This document shows positions 34,006 through 41,690 of a stretch of 64,000 nt of DNA, piece after piece. Position 1 is the stretch's first letter. Each line of letters starts with the position of its first letter. Origin of the DNA: Brevibacillus fluminis (lineage in GTDB: Bacteria; Bacillota; Bacilli; Brevibacillales; Brevibacillaceae); NCBI RefSeq assembly GCF_003710825.1, contig NZ_RHHQ01000024.1:20676-84675 (forward strand). The letters are read 5' to 3'. The notes beneath the pieces are model-generated. The model did not search any database. It was not told where the DNA came from and saw nothing but the letters and a program-made list of their open reading frames with translations. Position numbers and translations under genes: made by a program.

Positions 34006-34726
34006 TGCGGTTGATTCGAGAGAGAACAAAGGGGGAGGACAAGAGCTATCGCAGGAGCGCTTGTTTTGGCATGGCATGCGGCAGATGATGCCGATCGCTG
34101 CGGCGGGTATTCTCGATGGCTTGGTTTTCGGGATTCTTGCGCGTCATGCCGGGTTGAGCATGTTTGAGACGATGCTCTTGACGCTCCTAGTTAATGCGGG
34201 CTCCTCCCAATTTGCTGCGGTGGGCTTGATTTCACAAGGCATCGTGGGTTGGCCGTTGTTGGTCTCGACGTTGTTGATCAATGCGCGCCAGCTGCTGTAT
34301 GGATTGTCACTCGGCCCGTCTTTTCGCAATTTGCCTGTGTGGAAGCTTTCGATTATGGCGGGTCAGCTAAATGATGAAACCTATGCGCTGAAGTCGACCT
34401 ATTTGGCGCAAGGCGGCAAGCCGAGCATGACGTACTTCATGGGAGCGGGTTTTGGCGATTATGCGATCTGGCATTCCTGTGTGTTCGTAGGGGCGATAAT
34501 CGGCACGGCGTTTACCGGTACCGAGCAGTATGGGCTGGATTTCGCCTTCATTGCGACGTTTCTCGGATTTTTGGCGTTGAATCTGACCTCAAGCGTCTAT
34601 GTCAAAACAGCGGTGGTCGCGGCGGGTGCAGCCAGTCTCGGCTACTGGATGTTTGGCCTGACATCGTCAGTCGTCATGGGAACGGTGGCGGCGATGCTGA
34701 TGGGGGTGTTTTCGCGTGAACGATAA
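33980..34726 (+). CDS. azlC: AzlC-family branched-chain amino acid exporter, large subunit
   Basis: 248 residues with the AzlC pattern: MRQMMPIAAAGILDGLVFGIL, SSQFAAVGLI, INARQLLYGLSL and about seven helices. AzlCD export branched-chain amino acids or analogues such as azaleucine. The start is uncertain: ATG at 33980 lies 13 bases after GAAGGAG within the end of the regulator gene. It sits a short distance downstream of the Liv importer, so import and export genes are neighbours. Confidence 0.88.
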   Translation: MAHGVSTVDAVDSRENKGGGQELSQERLFWHGMRQMMPIAAAGILDGLVFGILARHAGLSMFETMLLTLLVNAGSSQFAAVGLISQGIVGWPLLVSTLLINARQLLYGLSLGPSFRNLPVWKLSIMAGQLNDETYALKSTYLAQGGKPSMTYFMGAGFGDYAIWHSCVFVGAIIGTAFTGTEQYGLDFAFIATFLGFLALNLTSSVYVKTAVVAAGAASLGYWMFGLTSSVVMGTVAAMLMGVFSRER

Positions 34727-35033
34727 TTTGGTTCTGTACATTTTACTAATGGCGGTCGTGACATATTTGACGCGCTTTCCCATGCTGCTTTTAAGCTCGC
34801 GCGTCAGTTTTCCCGCATGGGTCGGCCGTGGACTGCGGATGGTTCCGGTGGGAGTATTCAGCTCTCTGACGATTCCACCCATTCTGTTTCATGCACAGAA
34901 TGGACAGTGGAATCCCGAGTATTTGGTGGCAGGAGCGGTAGCGATCGCAGTCGGCCTGTGGCGCAAGCAAATTTTCCTCGCTCTGCTAGCTGGAGTGGCC
35001 GCTACCGCATTGTGGCGACTGCTGGTTGGGTAG
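34716..35033 (+). CDS. azlD: AzlD-family exporter, small subunit
   Basis: 105 residues, about four hydrophobic segments, with the AzlD hallmark MAVVTYLTRFPMLLL. GTG start overlapping azlC by 11 bases, implying coupled synthesis of the two-subunit exporter. A perfect 12-base inverted repeat 25 bases downstream (inside the end of the convergent gene) may stop transcription. Confidence 0.88.
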   Translation: MNDNLVLYILLMAVVTYLTRFPMLLLSSRVSFPAWVGRGLRMVPVGVFSSLTIPPILFHAQNGQWNPEYLVAGAVAIAVGLWRKQIFLALLAGVAATALWRLLVG

Positions 35034-35055
35034 GAAACGCAAGTAAGCGGTGAAG

Positions 35056-35838
35056 CTAGAGGGATTCGGTGGGAGTGAAGCCGAATCCCTCTTTGGCATA
35101 GACGGCGGGCCGACGGTTTTTGAGATAATCCAGACGTCCGCGCGCTTCCTCGATCTCGTCGAGATTGATGGAGATAACGGGCAGCTCTACATTGTTGCTG
35201 CACTTGTAAATCGTGCTGCCGTTCGGATGCACGACCGTGCTCTCGCCGAGATACAGGTGGTTTCCATCAAGCCCGACCTTGTTTGCCATGGCTACGAAAA
35301 CGTGATTTTCTAGGGCGCGAGAGCTTAAGTACACGTGTTGGTGAGGGTGCGGCGGGAACTTGTTGGCGGCGAGCACCAGCAGAAGCTGCGCTCCTTTGAT
35401 CGCCAAAATACGCGACACTTCTGGAAACATCAGATCATAGGAAATCATCAGACCGATTTTTCCTTCCGGCAGGTCGAACACAGGACATTGATCCCCTGGT
35501 GTAAAAACGTTTCGCTCGAAATCGAGCAGGTGGATTTTGCGGTACTGACCGAGAATTTCTCCGTTTTTGCCGATGAACAGCGCGGTGTTGTAGCGCGTAT
35601 CCTGCTCTGTCTCGCAGTAGCCGAGAACGACGCCGACACGGTGTTTTTGGGCCGTTGCAGCGATCATCTCGAGGCTTGTCTGATCGGGCTCTTGCTCGAG
35701 ATAAAGCTCAGGGAAAAGCAGGTAGTCTGCCTTCTTTTGGCCGACCTGTTCAACTGCCTCCGCGATTTGCCTTATCGTATCTTCCATCCCGAGATGGCTG
35801 CAGCCCAATTGGCCTAACGCTATGTTAATAATCCTCAT
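35056..35838 (-). CDS. Nitrilase-superfamily protein with Ser at the catalytic Cys (arm 1)
   Basis: 260 residues, complete carbon-nitrogen hydrolase fold. Glu44 in LLFPELY and Lys101 in YRKIHLLDFER match two catalytic residues. The nucleophile elbow, normally ICYDxxFPE, reads ISYDLMFPE: residue 133 is Ser (codon TCC), not Cys. It starts three bases after the stop of the sigma-54 regulator, behind GAGGGATAAG, so the two form an operon. It is a divergent paralogue of the protein encoded at 37396-38175, which has the same replacement. It could be a serine-nucleophile amidase, a pseudoenzyme or a ligand sensor. Confidence 0.85.
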   Translation of the reverse strand: MRIINIALGQLGCSHLGMEDTIRQIAEAVEQVGQKKADYLLFPELYLEQEPDQTSLEMIAATAQKHRVGVVLGYCETEQDTRYNTALFIGKNGEILGQYRKIHLLDFERNVFTPGDQCPVFDLPEGKIGLMISYDLMFPEVSRILAIKGAQLLLVLAANKFPPHPHQHVYLSSRALENHVFVAMANKVGLDGNHLYLGESTVVHPNGSTIYKCSNNVELPVISINLDEIEEARGRLDYLKNRRPAVYAKEGFGFTPTESL

Positions 35839-35841
35839 GGC

Positions 35842-37140
35842 TTATCCCTCATTAATTTCTCCGGTATTGTACTGCTTCAGCTTTTTGACGATCGTGGATT
35901 GGTCTACATGGAGCGCTTTTGCCGCCTTGTAGGTGCTTCCGTACATCTGGTGTGCGCGCAGGATCAGTTCCTTTTCCACCATCTTTTTCGCATCCTTCAG
36001 GGGGATTAGCCCTTGGATCGAAACGGTATTCTCTTCGAAGAGCTGAACGTCTCCTTCTTTCAGCAAAAATTCAAAGACATCCTCCGAATTCGTTACAACG
36101 ATCCGCTCGATGATGTTCTCAAGCTCGCGAATGTTGCCCGGCCACTCATACTCGACCAGCTTTCGCTTGAACGGTTTGCTGATGTTTTTGCTCTGATTGT
36201 ACTTGCGGTTGAACACATCCAAAAAATGCTCGATCAGCATTGGGATCTCATCTTTTCGTTCCTTGAGCGGCGGAATCCGCAGCGGGACAACGTTCAAGCG
36301 GTAAAACAAATCTTTGCGGAACAGTTGCTTGCTGACCTGGACAGCCAGGTCACGGTTGGTGGCGGCGATGATGCGGACATCGATCTGCTTGGCGACCACA
36401 CCGCCAATTTTGCGGATTGTGCCTTCCTGCAAAACCTCCAGCAGCTTTGACTGCACATCATAGGGCAGCTCGGCGATTTCGTCGAGGAAGATGGTGCCTT
36501 TGTCTGCCGCTTCGAACAAGCCGATTTTGCCGCCCTTTTTTCCGCCGGTAAAGGTGCCGGGCTCATAGCCGAACAGTTCGGATTCGATCAGGTCTTTTGG
36601 CAGCGACCCGCAATTCAGCGAGACGAACGGCTGGTCCGCGCGGTCGCTCATCGCATGGATTTCTCTGGCTAAAAAGCTTTTGCCCACACCGGATTCGCCG
36701 AGCAGCAGAACGGTGGAGTTCACCCGGGAAATTTTGTGAACGACATCCATGATTTTGGTCATCTTGTCCGATACCCCGACAAAGCGCCGCGGGACGCCTT
36801 GGCTCTGTGCCTCCTGCTGTGCTTTGAGCTCGATGCCTTTGGTTACATTAATCAGCGACAAAATGAATTCGAACTCGCTGGTGCTGACTTTGGAAATCGT
36901 AAACAGTACCTTTTGCTGATCATGCGTGTACAGAAACTGTTCATTTACATTGAAATCAGGCTCATTGACGAACAGCTCTGTCCAGCGGAGCGTCGTCACA
37001 TCCTGCTGCAGGCCAAAAATCTCTGTGATCGGACGCTGCGTAAGGTCGCTAGCACTACCAAGAACCATTTCGATTTTGTAGGTGGAAGAGATGAAAAGCA
37101 TGAGACTTACTTCTGGGACCGCAGGCATGCTGGTCGTCAT
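35842..37140 (-). CDS. Sigma-54-dependent enhancer-binding regulator
   Basis: 432 residues. The N-terminal ~120 residues look like a PAS-type sensor, followed by an AAA+ sigma-54 interaction domain with Walker A GESGVGKS (148-155), Walker B GTIFLDE, and arginine region WPGNIREL, then a C-terminal helix-turn-helix (GSTYKAAKALHVDQSTIVKKL). The sigma-54 contact loop, usually GAFTGA, is GTFTGG here (195-200). ATG at 37140 follows AGAGGGA. It is divergent from the -24/-12 promoter at 37344 and is the likely activator of the rightward arm. Confidence 0.92.
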   Translation of the reverse strand: MTTSMPAVPEVSLMLFISSTYKIEMVLGSASDLTQRPITEIFGLQQDVTTLRWTELFVNEPDFNVNEQFLYTHDQQKVLFTISKVSTSEFEFILSLINVTKGIELKAQQEAQSQGVPRRFVGVSDKMTKIMDVVHKISRVNSTVLLLGESGVGKSFLAREIHAMSDRADQPFVSLNCGSLPKDLIESELFGYEPGTFTGGKKGGKIGLFEAADKGTIFLDEIAELPYDVQSKLLEVLQEGTIRKIGGVVAKQIDVRIIAATNRDLAVQVSKQLFRKDLFYRLNVVPLRIPPLKERKDEIPMLIEHFLDVFNRKYNQSKNISKPFKRKLVEYEWPGNIRELENIIERIVVTNSEDVFEFLLKEGDVQLFEENTVSIQGLIPLKDAKKMVEKELILRAHQMYGSTYKAAKALHVDQSTIVKKLKQYNTGEINEG

Positions 37141-37184
37141 CGTTACCAATCCCTCTGTTCTGCCGTAATTGCTGCTTACCAAAA

Positions 37185-37293
37185 ACCGATGAAAAAAATC
37201 ATCATGATGATAAAAATCCTAGTGAAACAAATACTTGTTTTCATTGGTTTTTTAAAAAGTTAAGATAAGAATAACCGATGATAAAAATCATCA
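37185..37293. promoter_or_regulatory. Tandem upstream activator sites
   Basis: ACCGATGA[A/T]AAAAATCATCA occurs at 37185-37204 and again at 37274-37293, 89 bases apart; 19 of 20 bases agree. Each contains the dyad GATGA...TCATC, and the first is extended by TCATCATGATGA. They lie about 50 and 140 bases upstream of the -24/-12 promoter, as expected for binding sites of the divergently encoded activator. Confidence 0.7.
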
Positions 37294-37343
37294 CTAACCA
37301 AATAATTAGGTCAATTATACTTGGTTTTGGCCAAGTTTGATAC

Positions 37344-37358
37344 TGGCACAGTTATTGC
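37344..37358 (+). promoter_or_regulatory. Sigma-54 (-24/-12) promoter
   Basis: TGGCAC (37344-37349), five bases, TTGC (37355-37358), with exactly ten bases between the GG and GC dinucleotides. It is a near-consensus sigma-54 promoter reading toward the nitrilase-like gene, alcohol dehydrogenase and permease. Confidence 0.88.
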
Positions 37359-37395
37359 GATAAAGATTTTATGTAGGCAAAGGGAGGGTATCTAC

Positions 37396-38175
37396 TTGCG
37401 GTTATCCATTGCGCAAATCGAAACCAAATTGAACGACAAAGCATACAACCTCGCGAAAATCGAGCGCTTCCTGCACGAGGCTAAGGAGCATAAATCGGAT
37501 CTCGTGCTGTTTCCCGAGCTGGGCTTGACCGGCTATTCGATCGGGCCGTGGCTGGACGAGGCAGCGGAGACGCCGGATGGCGAAAGCGTGCAGCATGTCC
37601 AAAGCCTCTGCAAAAAGCTGGCCATCCACACGATATTTTCGTTTCCTGAACGGGGGCAGGACGGCAACTACTATGTTGCAACTGTTTTTATCAATGATCA
37701 GGGCGAGGTTGTGGCGTTGCACCGCAAAACGCATTTGTATGGTGAGGAGCAGGTGCATTTTACGTGCGGCGACGAGGTTCAGGTGTTTCAGTCCAAGTTT
37801 GGCGTGATCGGGATCATGTCCAGCTATGACCTGGAATTTCCGGAAATCGCACGCATCTTGAGTAAAAAAGGTGCCGATTTGATTTTGATTCCGAGCACCA
37901 ACATGGCGCCGTATAAAACCCACCAGCTCGCGTTTACGCAATGCCGTGCAATGGAAAATGAGGTGCCGCTGGCCTTGTGCAACCGGATCGGCAAGGAGGG
38001 CGACATCGAATTCATCGGCTGCAGTAGTTTCGTTGATGCGCAGGGCGTGACTCATTTGCTGCTGTCGAACCAGGAAGAGCTGCATACCATTCCCGTATTG
38101 CTGTTCAAGAGTGCGGATTCCAAGCTGGATTACATCTTGAACAACCAGCCGCATTTATTCAAAGAGCTTTGCTAG
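37396..38175 (+). CDS. Nitrilase-superfamily protein with Ser at the catalytic Cys (arm 2)
   Basis: 259 residues of carbon-nitrogen hydrolase fold. Glu41 in LVLFPELGLTGY and Lys111 in HRKTHLYGEE are in place. The elbow reads MSSYDLEFPE, with Ser143 (codon AGC) where Cys is expected. TTG start at 37396 behind AAAGGGAGG; an upstream extension would run into the sigma-54 promoter. It is the first gene of the rightward arm, followed by the alcohol dehydrogenase. It is distantly related to the arm-1 protein, so the Ser is probably ancestral and functional. Confidence 0.86.
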   Translation: MRLSIAQIETKLNDKAYNLAKIERFLHEAKEHKSDLVLFPELGLTGYSIGPWLDEAAETPDGESVQHVQSLCKKLAIHTIFSFPERGQDGNYYVATVFINDQGEVVALHRKTHLYGEEQVHFTCGDEVQVFQSKFGVIGIMSSYDLEFPEIARILSKKGADLILIPSTNMAPYKTHQLAFTQCRAMENEVPLALCNRIGKEGDIEFIGCSSFVDAQGVTHLLLSNQEELHTIPVLLFKSADSKLDYILNNQPHLFKELC

Positions 38176-38254
38176 GCAGGTAGAGAGAAATCATCAGGCT
38201 CCGGTTGGCTTGAGAACTAGCAGATAAAGACACAGGAGATTGGAGACGAGACTG

Positions 38255-39409
38255 ATGAATTTTGAATTTTTGTTACCGACCAAAATTGTCATGAAAAAAG
38301 GGATCCGGTTCGATACGGGTACGCATTTGCGCGAGCAGGCGATGGCGCATGTGCTGGTGATCACCGACAACGGGATCAAAAACGCCGGCTTGCTTACAGA
38401 CATTTATGCCAGCCTGGAGAAAAGTGGCATCACACACGATGAGTACAGCGATGTGAAGCCGAATCCGCGCGATACCGACTGTGACCAGATCGCGGAACAG
38501 GTGAAAGGAAAGCGCATCGACGGGATTCTCGCCATCGGGGGCGGCAGCGTCATCGATACGGCCAAGGCGGTCAGCATTTTGCACACGAACGGCGGCTCTG
38601 TGAACGATTATGAAGGCGCTTTTACGGTGAAAGCCGAGCCTGTGCCGATCGTCTGCATTCCGACGACAGCTGGTACCGGCAGCGAGGTGACCTTCTTCTC
38701 CGTCATCACCGACACGAAGCGCAAGTACAAAATGAGTATCCTCGATTACCAAATCGGACCGAAGCTGGCGCTGCTGGACGCAGATTTGACCGCCACTTTG
38801 CCGGCGTCGATCGCTTCAAGCACAGGGATGGATGCATTGACACATGCGATTGAAGCGTATACGGCGAGGGTGGCTAACCCGATCAGTGACGCGCTTGCGC
38901 TGCATGCGATCAAGCTGATTAGCGAAAACTTGCTCGAGGCAGTGCATGGCACGGTAAACGAGCAAGCGCGTGAAAGCATGCTGATCGGCAGCCTGATCGC
39001 CGGAGCGGCTTTTGGCAACTCAGACATTGGAAGCGTTCACTGCATTTCCGAGGCGATCGGCGGCATGTACGACACACCGCACGGAGTCGCCAACGCGATC
39101 TTCTTGCCATACGTGTTCAAGCACAACATCGCAGCAAATGTGCAGCGGCATGCGGAAATCGGCTATGCGCTCGGCGCGGACCGCAGCCTGTCGCATGAAG
39201 CGGCGGCGCAGGCAGCTGTGGAGATCCTGTTTGCGTTCAGCGAAAAGGTCAACATTCCGAAATTCCGCCATGTGAAAGGCGTCAACCCCGCCGACTTTGC
39301 GGTATTGGCGCAAAACTCAAAAAACAATATTTCCGATCCAAACAATGCAAAAGAGATGACAGTCAACGATTATTTGCACATTTTGGAAGAAGCGTATGCC
39401 ACAGAATAA
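38255..39409 (+). CDS. Iron-containing alcohol dehydrogenase of the sigma-54 cluster
   Basis: 384 residues, class III alcohol dehydrogenase. AIGGGSVIDTAKAVS (near 94) binds the nucleotide, TTAGTGSEVT (near 138) is typical, and metal ligands are in GMDALTHAIEAYTA and DTPHGVANAIFLP. ATG at 38255 follows GGAGACGAG. Middle gene of the rightward arm; it would oxidise or reduce an alcohol/aldehyde derived from the imported compound. It differs clearly from the enzyme at 4710-5909. Confidence 0.9.
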   Translation: MNFEFLLPTKIVMKKGIRFDTGTHLREQAMAHVLVITDNGIKNAGLLTDIYASLEKSGITHDEYSDVKPNPRDTDCDQIAEQVKGKRIDGILAIGGGSVIDTAKAVSILHTNGGSVNDYEGAFTVKAEPVPIVCIPTTAGTGSEVTFFSVITDTKRKYKMSILDYQIGPKLALLDADLTATLPASIASSTGMDALTHAIEAYTARVANPISDALALHAIKLISENLLEAVHGTVNEQARESMLIGSLIAGAAFGNSDIGSVHCISEAIGGMYDTPHGVANAIFLPYVFKHNIAANVQRHAEIGYALGADRSLSHEAAAQAAVEILFAFSEKVNIPKFRHVKGVNPADFAVLAQNSKNNISDPNNAKEMTVNDYLHILEEAYATE

Positions 39410-39433
39410 CTTTCCAACGAGAGGTGAACACGT

Positions 39434-40828
39434 ATGGCTACACTGAAACGAACATTAGGTTTTTGGACATCATATGCTACGGCGACGGGACTCGTCGTAG
39501 CAGGCACCACAATGGTATCGCTTGGCTACAGCATGGGCTTGACGGGTCCAGCATTTATCATTCCGGCATTTTTGGCGATGCTGATCAGTATCCTGGTTTC
39601 TTTTTCGTATGCAGAGCTTAGCTCGATTCTCCCGGGAGCGGGCATGATCGGGGACTATACGCTTGCCGCAATGGGGCGGTTCATGGCGATCGTTGCCGTG
39701 CTCGGGGGCTATATCGTACTGGTATCGGCAGCCGGGGCAATGGAATCGATTACGGCAGGACTCGCTGCCGAAATGCTATCACCGGCCGTGGACAGCACGA
39801 CAGTCGCTATTATCCTTCTCGTCTTTTTCCTGATCGTCAACTTGATCGGCGTTGATGTGTTCGGTTCGGTGCAAGTGCTTTTGACCGTCACCATGATGGC
39901 GTCGACCGGTTTGATGGGGCTGTTCGCTTTGCTGGGGATCGGCACCGTTGCGGAACCGCATTCCGCGGCGTTCAATCCGGCAGGCTGGGGAACTGTGTTC
40001 CAGTCGCTTGCTTTGGGGATTTGGCTGTACATCGGGATTGAGTACATTTGCCCGATGGCGGAAGAGGTCAAAAATCCGTCGAAGACGATTCCGCGGGCGA
40101 TGATTTGGGGCCTTGTGACGATTTTTATCGCCGATATGCTATTTGGACAAGCATTGACGCAATTCGTTCCGCTTGATCAGCTGACGACATCAGCTACGCC
40201 GCAGGTTGACGGTGGACTCGCGATGTTTGGCAAACCAGGTATGATCTTTATCATCATCATCACCATTCTGGCCAGCTCAAGCTCCATCAGCTCGCATCTG
40301 GCAGCAGTACCACGGATGCTGTATGGTCTGGCGCGCGAAGGGATGCTGCCGAAAGTTTTTGCGTACATCCATCCGCGTTTCCGCACACCATGGGTTGGGA
40401 TCATTGCGGTTTTCCTCTTACTGTGCATCCCGTTTTTGCTCAGCATCAGCATGGATCTGATTGCGACGCTGATTCTCTCCTCTTGCGTGACATGGCTGCT
40501 GTCATACTTAATCGCTCAGGCGAACGTGATCATTTTGCGCAAAAAATATCCGAACATGCCGCGTCCGTTCAAGACGCCCCTGTATCCGCTGCCGCAAATC
40601 CTCGGGATTTTGGGTACACTGTACGCGATCATCACCATCCATCCGGAAACGGACATGAAGATCAAAATCTATAGCATCTCGGGCGCGTGTCTGCTAGTAA
40701 TTGTGCTGTATGCGTTCTTCTGGCTCAAATTTAAAAAACTGCCGCTCTTCACCCCGTTGCCGATCGAGCATATCCGTGGCGAGATCGACTTGGAGACGGA
40801 TGAAGAGCTCAAAGTGAGCGGCAAGTAA
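39434..40828 (+). CDS. APC-superfamily amino acid/amine permease
   Basis: 464 residues, about 12 membrane helices. The first helices (LVVAGTTMVSLGYSMGLTGPA) and SSSSISSHLAAVPRMLYGLAREGMLP near residue 285 match the amino acid-polyamine-organocation superfamily. It is the third gene of the rightward arm, 24 bases after the dehydrogenase, behind ACGAGAGGTG. It most likely imports the compound handled by the cluster, possibly an amine, amide or amino alcohol; specificity cannot be read from sequence. Confidence 0.9.
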   Translation: MATLKRTLGFWTSYATATGLVVAGTTMVSLGYSMGLTGPAFIIPAFLAMLISILVSFSYAELSSILPGAGMIGDYTLAAMGRFMAIVAVLGGYIVLVSAAGAMESITAGLAAEMLSPAVDSTTVAIILLVFFLIVNLIGVDVFGSVQVLLTVTMMASTGLMGLFALLGIGTVAEPHSAAFNPAGWGTVFQSLALGIWLYIGIEYICPMAEEVKNPSKTIPRAMIWGLVTIFIADMLFGQALTQFVPLDQLTTSATPQVDGGLAMFGKPGMIFIIIITILASSSSISSHLAAVPRMLYGLAREGMLPKVFAYIHPRFRTPWVGIIAVFLLLCIPFLLSISMDLIATLILSSCVTWLLSYLIAQANVIILRKKYPNMPRPFKTPLYPLPQILGILGTLYAIITIHPETDMKIKIYSISGACLLVIVLYAFFWLKFKKLPLFTPLPIEHIRGEIDLETDEELKVSGK

Positions 40829-40836
40829 GGCAGCCG

Positions 40837-41397
40837 ATGAACATTCACGAAAATGTTGAGAAACGAGCTGCCCACGCGCTTTCGCTGCTTGTCCGCCAGT
40901 TTTCTTTTCCGCTTACCCAGCAAGACCGGCTGGCCTACCAATCCGGCGATCAAACCGGCAGCCGTTGGGGAATCCGCTATACGCGGGCGAAAAAATGGAT
41001 CAGCAGGGTGTATAAACCGGAGATCACATACATGTTTGCGCTGCCGGATACAGCTGATGAAACGTACCGACTCAGCTGGAATCCGGGCAAAAAACAATGG
41101 AAGAGAGCAGATGATCAGGCAAGCCGCCAGGTTAGCAGACTCAATGAGCACCGGGACATCACTCAGCTTCTCGCCAGTGTCGACATGGAAAAGGTGGAGC
41201 TGACCCAAAATGGGAATGAAGTCACCCTCACACTTATCGCCATTCCCGGCTGCTTCATTTGGACCTTGATTCCGCCGATCCATTATTTCGTGAGGCTAAA
41301 GCCGGAAGAAGCCGCTGCGCTGACGGATGTAGCGCTAAGAATTGAACATGCCGTCTTGCGTGACGAATCCGCAATGAAAAAAGCACCTGCAATTTAG
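40837..41397 (+). CDS. Hypothetical protein
   Basis: 186 residues, no family recognised. It starts 8 bases after the permease stop, so it could be the last gene of the sigma-54 operon, though no clear ribosome binding site precedes the ATG beyond the permease end (AAGTAAGG). The sequence has a basic middle (KKWISRVYKPEITYMFALP) and one hydrophobic stretch near the C-terminus (LIAIPGCFIWTLIPPIHYF). Its stop codon is inside the terminator stem. Confidence 0.6.
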   Translation: MNIHENVEKRAAHALSLLVRQFSFPLTQQDRLAYQSGDQTGSRWGIRYTRAKKWISRVYKPEITYMFALPDTADETYRLSWNPGKKQWKRADDQASRQVSRLNEHRDITQLLASVDMEKVELTQNGNEVTLTLIAIPGCFIWTLIPPIHYFVRLKPEEAAALTDVALRIEHAVLRDESAMKKAPAI

Positions 41398-41408
41398 GTG
41401 CTTTTTCT
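41377..41408 (+). terminator. Intrinsic terminator overlapping the end of the hypothetical gene
   Basis: AAAAAGCACCT pairs with AGGTGCTTTTT around GCAATTT. It ends the rightward sigma-54 operon. Confidence 0.88.
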
Positions 41409-41411
41409 TCT

Positions 41412-41690
41412 GTCTTAAAATATTTACTGAGCAGCAAAGGGATTCGGGCAAAAAAGTGAGGCGAAAGCTTTGGCTTGGCCAGCAGAGGCTCAGGTACAAA
41501 AATGGAACATCTTTCGCGCCACATGAGCGTCCTTGAGATACACCCGCCGCGCAGCGTGTGGCTTTGGGGCGCGGTTCCATTTTTGTGCCTGAGCCGGTCT
41601 TTCATACTTCTTCGCAGGCCAAGCCACCCGCGGCAGCCCCACTTTTTCGCCCGAATCCCCGAACAACCACCGCAGCAAGTATTTAAGATG
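41412..41690. repeat. Long imperfect inverted-repeat element
   Basis: The left arm contains GATTCGGGCAAAAAAGTG (41441-41458), GGCTTGGCC (41472-41480) and GGCTCAGGTACAAAAATGGA (41488-41507). The right arm has their reverse complements as TCCATTTTTGTGCCTGAGCC (41576-41595), GGCCAAGCC (41618-41626) and CACTTTTTCGCCCGAATC (41640-41657). Weaker pairing extends to TCTTAAA...TTTAAGA at the outer ends, and the centre has GCCACA/TGTGGC and CGCGCC/GGCGCG. It fills the gap between convergent genes and touches the histidine kinase stop codon. No reading frame of interest inside. Confidence 0.8.

Noticed and set aside
35842..37140. The sigma-54 regulator as RocR for the rocA promoter in this window
   Set aside because: The repeats beside the regulator (ACCGATGA...TCATCA) do not match the dyads upstream of rocA (GCAAAAT...ATTTTGC), so a separate RocR elsewhere is more likely.
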